Below are positions 58,463 through 64,000 of a stretch of 64,000 nucleotides of DNA, piece after piece. Source of the stretch: G965212005 sp965212005 (GTDB lineage: Bacteria; Pseudomonadota; Gammaproteobacteria; Porifericomitales; Porifericomitaceae); contig OZ243038.1 in the NCBI GenBank assembly GCA_965212005.1, forward strand, positions 1,426,001 to 1,490,000, in the 5' to 3' direction. Position 1 is the stretch's first letter. The number at the start of each line of letters is the position of its first letter. The translations under genes and the position numbers were made by a program. The notes beneath the pieces were generated by a model. The model worked only from the letters and a program-made list of their open reading frames with translations, was not told the origin of the DNA and did not search any database.

Positions 58463-59914
58463 ATGGCAACCGACATGAATCAACTGTCCGAACTGCTGGA
58501 AAACAAGCCCTACCAGCCGGGATTTTACACCGACATTGCGGCCGACACGATCGAGCCCGGGTTGGGAGCGGAGGTCATTCGCCATATCTCCGCCAAGAAG
58601 AACGAGCCGGATTGGCTTTTGCAGTGGCGGCTGGATGCTTGGCGCGGTTGGAACGAGATGAAGGAACCGCACTGGGGCCAAGCCCGGTACAAGCCCATTG
58701 ATTACCAGTCCATTTCTTATTATTCAGCGCCCAAATCGGACGCGGACCGGCCCAAGAGCCTGGATGAAATCGATCCCAAATTATTGGAGGCCTATGAGAA
58801 ACTGGGCATTCCGCTGCAAGAGCAGAAGATGCTGGCCGGAGTAGCGGTTGATGCGGTGTTCGACAGCGTGTCGGTGGCGACTACCTGCAAAGAGCGCCTG
58901 GCCGAGGCCGGAGTGATCTTCTGCTCGTTCTCGGAAGCCGTGCAAAATCACCCGGACCTGGTACGGCGCTACCTGGGTTCGGTAGTGCCACCCAAGGACA
59001 ATTTTTACGCCGCGCTGAATTCGGCGGTGTTCACCGATGGCTCTTTTTGCTACGTGCCGCCACAGGTGCGCTGCCCGATGGAGTTGTCCACGTACTTTCG
59101 CATCAATGCCGCCAACACCGGCCAGTTTGAGCGCACCCTGGTCATCGCGGACGCAGGCAGCTACGTAAGCTACCTGGAAGGCTGCACGGCGCCGAGGCGC
59201 GATGAGAACCAACTGCACGCTGCGGTGGTGGAGCTGATTGCGCTGGAAGACGCCGGGATCAAGTATTCCACCGTGCAGAACTGGTATCCCGGCGACGAGC
59301 AGGGCCGCGGCGGCATATACAACTTCGTCACCAAACGCGGCGACTGCCGCGGAGACCGGGCGCATATCTCCTGGACGCAGGTGGAAACCGGTTCCGCGAT
59401 CACCTGGAAGTACCCGAGCTGCATCCTGCGCGGCGATAGCAGCATCGGAGAGTTCTACTCGGTGGCGGTCACCAATCACCGGCAGCAGGCAGACACCGGC
59501 ACGAAGATGATCCACTTGGGCCGAAACACCCGCAGCACGATCATCTCCAAGGGGATCTCCGCCGGACACGGACAAAACACCTACCGTGGCCTGGTGAAGA
59601 TCGGAAACCGGGCGCGGCTGGCGCAAAACTACACGCAGTGCGACTCGCTGCTGCTGGGAGACACGTGTGCCGCCCATACCTTCCCGCGCATCGAGTCAGA
59701 ACACGCTGACGTTAAAGTAGAGCATGAAGCCACCACCTCGAAGATCAGTGACGACCAGATGTTCTACTGCAAGCAGCGCGGCATTGCCGAGGAAGACGCG
59801 ATCAATCTGATCGTCAGCGGGTTTTGTAAACGGGTCCTGGAAAAGTTGCCAATGGAGTTCGCGGTAGAAGCGCGCAAGCTGTTGGGGCTTACCCTGGAAG
59901 GCACCGTAGGCTAG
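58463..59914 (+). CDS. sufB: Fe-S cluster assembly protein SufB
   Basis: A 483-residue scaffold subunit with motifs [80 protein letters not shown] and [20 protein letters not shown]. These include the conserved Cys and His residues of SufB. It forms the SufBC2D complex where clusters are built. Starts three bases after sufA. The 156 bp after it contain no gene. Confidence 0.97.
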   Translation: MATDMNQLSELLENKPYQPGFYTDIAADTIEPGLGAEVIRHISAKKNEPDWLLQWRLDAWRGWNEMKEPHWGQARYKPIDYQSISYYSAPKSDADRPKSLDEIDPKLLEAYEKLGIPLQEQKMLAGVAVDAVFDSVSVATTCKERLAEAGVIFCSFSEAVQNHPDLVRRYLGSVVPPKDNFYAALNSAVFTDGSFCYVPPQVRCPMELSTYFRINAANTGQFERTLVIADAGSYVSYLEGCTAPRRDENQLHAAVVELIALEDAGIKYSTVQNWYPGDEQGRGGIYNFVTKRGDCRGDRAHISWTQVETGSAITWKYPSCILRGDSSIGEFYSVAVTNHRQQADTGTKMIHLGRNTRSTIISKGISAGHGQNTYRGLVKIGNRARLAQNYTQCDSLLLGDTCAAHTFPRIESEHADVKVEHEATTSKISDDQMFYCKQRGIAEEDAINLIVSGFCKRVLEKLPMEFAVEARKLLGLTLEGTVG

Positions 59915-60070
59915 CCTGCCCGCGTCCCGCGCGCCAGTCTGCCTCCCACCCCTGCCCCTGCATTGATCGCCAATCCAATGTTGACTTCCCCGTTACCTGC
60001 CCGCACGCCGGGCGTGATGGGGCTCGCGGACCACACCGCGTTGGGCGCGGGCCGCGGGCCGGGCTGATCG

Positions 60071-60856
60071 ATGGATACCGTACTGCTCAGCATTCGCGAT
60101 CTGCACGCAAGCGTGAACGGGACGCCGATCCTGCGCGGCGTAAATCTCGACATCGGCCCGAATCAGACACACGCGATCATGGGACCGAACGGTTCCGGGA
60201 AAAGCACACTGGCGTACGTGCTGGCGGGGCGTCCCGGCTACCAGGTCGATCGGGGCACGGTGCTTTTCAGGGAACAGGACTTGCTGGCCCTGCCACCGGA
60301 GCGGCGGGCCTGCGAGGGACTGTTCCTGGGCTTTCAGCACCCGATCGAGCTCCCTGGAGTCAGCAACGTCTATTTACTGAAATCCGCGTTTAACGCCGTC
60401 CGCCGGCACCGTGGCGAGCAGGAATTGGACGCGATTGATTTTTTGCACCTGGTGCGCGACCGTCTCGCCTCGGTCGGGGTCAGCGAGGATTTTCTGCAAC
60501 GTTCCGTCAATGCGGGCTTTTCCGGCGGGGAGAAAAAACGCAACGAAATTTTGCAGATGGCGGTGCTGGAACCGAAGCTTGCCATCCTGGATGAAGTGGA
60601 TTCCGGCCTGGACGTTGATGCGCTGAAAAGCGTGGCCGACAGCACCCGCACACGGGCAGACACGGAGCGCTCGCTGCTGCTGATCACGCACTACCAGCGC
60701 CTGCTGAATCACATCCGCCCGGATCACGTGCATGTAATGAACGCAGGACGACTGGTTAAGTCCGGCGATTACCGCCTGGCGATCGAGCTGGATCAGCGCG
60801 GCTACGACTGGCTGAACACGCCTGGACCGGAAGCGGCGAGCGGCAATGCAGCCTGA
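60071..60856 (+). CDS. sufC: Fe-S assembly ATPase SufC
   Basis: A 261-residue ABC-type ATPase: Walker A MGPNGSGKSTLAYVLAG, signature FSGGEKKRNEILQMAVLEP, Walker B LAILDEVDSGLDVDALKSVA, and the switch His in LLITHYQRLLNHI. It drives conformational change of SufBD. It follows sufB after a 156-bp gap that breaks the otherwise tight spacing of the operon, and overlaps sufD by 11 bp. Confidence 0.97.
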   Translation: MDTVLLSIRDLHASVNGTPILRGVNLDIGPNQTHAIMGPNGSGKSTLAYVLAGRPGYQVDRGTVLFREQDLLALPPERRACEGLFLGFQHPIELPGVSNVYLLKSAFNAVRRHRGEQELDAIDFLHLVRDRLASVGVSEDFLQRSVNAGFSGGEKKRNEILQMAVLEPKLAILDEVDSGLDVDALKSVADSTRTRADTERSLLLITHYQRLLNHIRPDHVHVMNAGRLVKSGDYRLAIELDQRGYDWLNTPGPEAASGNAA

Positions 60857-62147
60857 TCTGGAGCACTATAGCCTGGAATTCGAGCGCGTCCGGCAGCGAC
60901 TGCCGGTTCCCTGGCTGCTGCCGCGGCGCGAAGCCGCCCTCGCGGAACTGCGTTGCCAGGGACTGGCTTCTCCGCAAGCGGAACAGTGGCGCTACACTAA
61001 TCTGCGCCCGATCACGCGCGGCAGCTTCAGCGCGGTCGTAGACCTGCCCGAACCTGCCATCCCCGGCAGCCTGCACGACCACGCTGGCCTGTCTCGCAAC
61101 GAACTGGTGTTCCTGAACGGCCATTTTCTGCCGCAGCTCTCCAATACCGCAGGACCGCCGCGGGTGGCCCACGTGCAGCGCCTGGCCGAGAACCGGCAAC
61201 CGCCCATCGCCCTGGAGCATTGCCTGCAGGAACCGTCCCTGGCCAACTCCAGCGGCCCCGCTCTGCTAAATACCGCGTTTCTCAACGACGGCGTGCTGAT
61301 CCGCGTTCCCCAACGGGAGACGGAGCCTGAGCCCATTCACCTGCTGTATCTGAGCAATGCCACCGAAGCCCCGTTGGCCATGCACCCGCGCAACGTGATC
61401 CTGCTGGAGGAACGGGCGCGTGCGACCGTGATAGAAAGCTACCTGGCGCTGGATGAAGACGCCCATTTCTGTAACGCGCTGACCCAGGTGGAATTGGGTG
61501 CCGAAGCCGCGCTGGACCACTACCTGATCCAAAGAGGCAGCCCCCGCGGCTATTGTCTCGGCACATTGCAGGTATGCCAGGGCGCGGGCAGCCGCCTGCG
61601 CTCCTGGTCCGCCCTGGGCGGAGCGGCGCTGGGGCGCTGGGAACTGCGCGCAACGCTGGAAGAAAATGCCCGGGCCCAGTTCTGTGGCATCTATGCGTTG
61701 GACGAGAAACGGCACATGGACTGCCAGGTGCACCTGGAGCACCTCGCCCCGCATAGTCACAGCGAACAGCTCTTTCGCGGCTTGGTTCGGGACCGGGGAC
61801 GAGCCAGCTTCAGCGGGCGCGTAGTGATTCAGCCGCAGGCCCAAAAGGCGCACGCCCACCAGTCCAGTGCCAGCCTGCTGCTGTCTGAGCGCGCCCAGGC
61901 GGCGGCCCAGCCGCAGCTTGAGATCTACGCCGACGACGTGAAGTGCAGCCACGGGGCCACGGTGGGCCGGCCGGATGAGGATGCCTTGTTTTATTTAGTA
62001 GCCCGCGGGCTGGACCAGGGGGCCGCGCAGGAGATGCTGGCCCAGGCCTTCGCCCGCGTAGTACTGGAGCAGGTCGAGCGAGTGCCGGTCCGCGAGCGCA
62101 TGCAGGCCTGCCTGCAACTTGACGGTCCCGAGGAGCAGTTCCAGTGA
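60846..62147 (+). CDS. sufD: Fe-S assembly protein SufD
   Basis: A 433-residue protein paralogous to SufB: WRYTNLRPITRGSFSAVVDL, LAMHPRNVILLEERARATVI, CGIYALDEKRHMDCQVHLEH, SEQLFRGLVRDRGRASFSGR, and the C-terminal ADDVKCSHGATVGRPDEDAL with its conserved Cys-Ser-His. It completes the SufBC2D scaffold. It overlaps sufC by 11 bp and sufS by four. Confidence 0.95.
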   Translation: MQPDLEHYSLEFERVRQRLPVPWLLPRREAALAELRCQGLASPQAEQWRYTNLRPITRGSFSAVVDLPEPAIPGSLHDHAGLSRNELVFLNGHFLPQLSNTAGPPRVAHVQRLAENRQPPIALEHCLQEPSLANSSGPALLNTAFLNDGVLIRVPQRETEPEPIHLLYLSNATEAPLAMHPRNVILLEERARATVIESYLALDEDAHFCNALTQVELGAEAALDHYLIQRGSPRGYCLGTLQVCQGAGSRLRSWSALGGAALGRWELRATLEENARAQFCGIYALDEKRHMDCQVHLEHLAPHSHSEQLFRGLVRDRGRASFSGRVVIQPQAQKAHAHQSSASLLLSERAQAAAQPQLEIYADDVKCSHGATVGRPDEDALFYLVARGLDQGAAQEMLAQAFARVVLEQVERVPVRERMQACLQLDGPEEQFQ

Positions 62148-63394
62148 GCGAGCCCGCCGCACAAAAGCACGTTGCCGCTCCCTTCGCGGTAGACCAGGTG
62201 CGCCGTGATTTTCCGATCCTGGCACGCACGGTGCACGGCAAACCGCTGTCCTACCTGGACAATGCCGCCTCCGCGCAAAAACCCAAGGCCGTTTTGAACG
62301 CCCTCTCGCACTGCTACCACGAGGAGTACGCGAACGTGCACCGGGGGCTGCATTACCTGAGCGAGCGCTCCACGGAGGCTTACGAGCGGGCCCGCGGCAG
62401 CATACAGTCTTTCCTGAACGCCGCGTCAGAAAAGGAGATCGTATTTGTACGAGGCACCACGGAAGCCATTAACCTGGTGGCGGACAGCCTGGGACGCAGC
62501 CGGATCGGCGACGGCGATGAGTTTCTGATTACACAGATGGAGCATCATTCCAACATTGTCCCCTGGCAGATGCTGTGCGAGCGCATCGGCGCCAAGCTGC
62601 GTTATGTGCCCATTGATGACCAGGGCACACTGATCCAGGAAGAATACGAGCGCCTGTTAAGCCCGCGTACCCGCCTGCTGGCCATCACGCAGGTTTCCAA
62701 CGCCCTCGGCACCATCAACGCGCTCGAACCGATGATCGCCCGGGCCCGCGAGTGTGGCGCCCTGGTCCTGGTGGACGGCGCCCAGGCGGTGCCACATTTC
62801 CCGGTGGACGTGCAGGCGCTGGATTGCGACTTCTACGCTTTCTCCGGGCACAAGCTGTTCGGTCCCACGGGCATCGGCGTACTCTATGGCCGTGAATCGC
62901 TCCTGGAGCAGATGACTCCCTACCAGGGCGGAGGGGACATGATCCGAACCGTGACCATGACGCAGACCACCTACAATGATCTGCCCTGGAAATTTGAGGC
63001 TGGCACGCCGCACATCGCCGGCGTCATCGGCCTGGGAGCGGCGGTAGGGTACTTGCGCAGCCTGGACTCGGAGGCGCTGCAGCGACACGAGGCAGGCCTG
63101 CTGGAGTACGCGACGCAACAGTTGCGGGAACTGCCCGGCGTGCGCCTGATCGGTACAGCCCCGGAACACTGCTCGCTGATCTCCTTCGTCTTGGACGGGG
63201 TGCACGCTCACGACCTGGGCACTATTCTGGACACGGAGGGAATTGCCTGCCGTGCCGGGCATCACTGTTGCATGCCGGTGATGCAGTACTTTCAAATCCC
63301 GGCAACGGTGCGTGCTTCTTTTTCTTTCTACAACACCTTCGAGGAAGTCGATCGGTTGGTGCAGGCGGTCCGCCAAGCGAAACGCTGGTTTTAG
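62144..63394 (+). CDS. sufS: cysteine desulfurase SufS
   Basis: A 416-residue, PLP-dependent group II cysteine desulfurase that delivers sulfur for clusters. PLP lysine is Lys237 in AFSGHKLFGPTGIGVLYG, and the active Cys is Cys375 in CRAGHHCCMPVMQYF. The sequences YLDNAASAQKPKAVLNALSH, RGTTEAINLVADSLG and QMEHHSNIVPWQ are typical. It begins with GTG overlapping the sufD stop. SufU, encoded next, is the expected sulfur acceptor. Confidence 0.96.
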   Translation: MSEPAAQKHVAAPFAVDQVRRDFPILARTVHGKPLSYLDNAASAQKPKAVLNALSHCYHEEYANVHRGLHYLSERSTEAYERARGSIQSFLNAASEKEIVFVRGTTEAINLVADSLGRSRIGDGDEFLITQMEHHSNIVPWQMLCERIGAKLRYVPIDDQGTLIQEEYERLLSPRTRLLAITQVSNALGTINALEPMIARARECGALVLVDGAQAVPHFPVDVQALDCDFYAFSGHKLFGPTGIGVLYGRESLLEQMTPYQGGGDMIRTVTMTQTTYNDLPWKFEAGTPHIAGVIGLGAAVGYLRSLDSEALQRHEAGLLEYATQQLRELPGVRLIGTAPEHCSLISFVLDGVHAHDLGTILDTEGIACRAGHHCCMPVMQYFQIPATVRASFSFYNTFEEVDRLVQAVRQAKRWF

Positions 63395-63400
63395 CCCATC

Positions 63401-63844
63401 ATGATGGATTTGCGAGAGCTCTACCAGGAGGTGGTCGTCGATCACAACCGCAACCCGCGCAATTTCGGACCGCTGGAGGATATGGATCACCAGGCCGAGG
63501 GGTATAATCCCGTGTGCGGGGATCAACTGAAGCTGTTCCTGAAGATCAGCGATGGACGAATCGAAAAAGTCCGTTTCCATGGAGAGGGCTGCGCGATCTC
63601 GATCGCATCCGCCTCGCTGATGACCGAAGCCCTTCATGGCAAAACCGAGACCGAGGCCAGGAAACTCTTTGAACGCTTCCAGAACATGATCCTGCAGGCG
63701 CCACCGCAGGATTTGCGACCGCTGGGCAAGCTGGCCGCGCTGGCCGGAGTACGCGAGTTTCCCACCCGGGTTAAATGCGCCACCTTGAGTTGGCATACGC
63801 TACAGGCAGCCCTGGCAGGCAAGAACGCGGCAAGCACGGAATGA
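63401..63844 (+). CDS. sufU: SufU-type sulfur acceptor / scaffold
   Basis: A 147-residue IscU-fold protein of the SufU type: MDLRELYQEVVVDHNRNPRN, Cys39 in YNPVCGDQLKLFL, Cys64 in GEGCAISIASASLMTEAL and Cys126 in RVKCATLSW, with the insertion between the last two characteristic of SufU. It carries sulfur from SufS to SufBCD. Starts six bases after the sufS stop; its own stop overlaps the next ATG. Confidence 0.94.
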   Translation: MMDLRELYQEVVVDHNRNPRNFGPLEDMDHQAEGYNPVCGDQLKLFLKISDGRIEKVRFHGEGCAISIASASLMTEALHGKTETEARKLFERFQNMILQAPPQDLRPLGKLAALAGVREFPTRVKCATLSWHTLQAALAGKNAASTE

Positions 63845-64000
63845 AGGCACCAGACAAGGTCGAAGAGCAGCCTGCGGCCCCGGAACAACCGGAGACCGGC
63901 GACGCTATCACTTTAGAGCGCGAGTGTCAGGCGATCCTGATCCCGCTGGGCACCCCGATCCTGCTGCCCGCGGGCGCCGTAGTGTTCCTGTTCCAGAACC
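63841..64000 (+). CDS. sufT: SufT-like protein, 5' part only
   Basis: The frame begins ATG at 63841, overlapping the sufU stop (ATGA), and reads through an acidic leader to ITLERECQAILIPLGTPILL then PAGAVVFLFQN at the right edge. This resembles the start of SufT (DUF59 family), a factor for Fe-S protein maturation, where DCEAxLIPxG is common. The gene runs off the window, so the DUF59 core is not seen. Confidence 0.75.
   Translation, partial: MKAPDKVEEQPAAPEQPETGDAITLERECQAILIPLGTPILLPAGAVVFLFQN

Noticed and set aside
62657..63796. 379-codon minus-strand frame in sufS/sufU
   Set aside because: Antisense to two certain genes.

Overview
The window looks like chromosome from a gammaproteobacterium with fairly GC-rich host genes. 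The support is gene order and family types: an Mla transport operon running into ibaG, murA and hisG-hisD-hisC; oxyR next to katA; E. coli-type speD; and an IscR-led suf operon whose regulator keeps the E. coli ligand spacing. The tkt-gap-pgk-pyk-fba cluster suits an organism that depends on central carbon or Calvin-type sugar phosphate chemistry, but no RuBisCO gene is in view. I cannot name a genus. Many broken genes and IS remnants point to a genome undergoing decay and rearrangement.

Layout. (1) 1-6.3 kb is a gene graveyard: a broken nuclease, an ankyrin fragment, an RND permease fragment, a glyS fragment, a truncated HNH gene, a truncated type III methyltransferase, two copies of a 362-bp IS91-like end and two copies of a 210/262-bp dispersed repeat. 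Only an HNH endonuclease gene and a pentapeptide-repeat gene look intact. (2) 6.3-13.7 kb, minus strand, is the mlaF-mlaE-mlaD-ibaG-murA-hisG-hisD-hisC operon, lacking mlaC and mlaB. (3) 14.2-20.8 kb holds oxyR, katA, speD, a VOC protein, purC and an orphan divergent repressor/Cro-like pair. (4) 21-28.7 kb, minus strand, is the sugar phosphate operon, with a 452-bp tandem duplication that created a gap-tkt chimera. (5) 29.4-55.3 kb is a large defence island bounded by IS remnants. (6) 55.4-64 kb returns to host genes and ends in the suf operon iscR-sufA-sufB-sufC-sufD-sufS-sufU-sufT.

The defence island has four modules, all on the plus strand. First is a type II methyltransferase with its restriction enzyme, the latter split by an IS3-family element. 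Second is a three-gene cassette of a probable dual-OB protein and two different DUF488 proteins. Third is a type I restriction-modification locus with two hsdS genes, hsdM, hsdR and a terminal metallopeptidase, into which two Fic genes, dinD and rhuM remnants, a HEPN-like gene, hicB and a DUF4143-type ATPase gene are packed. Fourth is an 1802-residue DUF4011/superfamily 1 helicase/Vsr-like nuclease protein.

The most promising places for something undescribed are the dual-OB/DUF488/DUF488 cassette (33979-35716) and the HEPN-like gene placed between hsdS and hsdR (41594-42541). No tRNA, rRNA or CRISPR array was seen.
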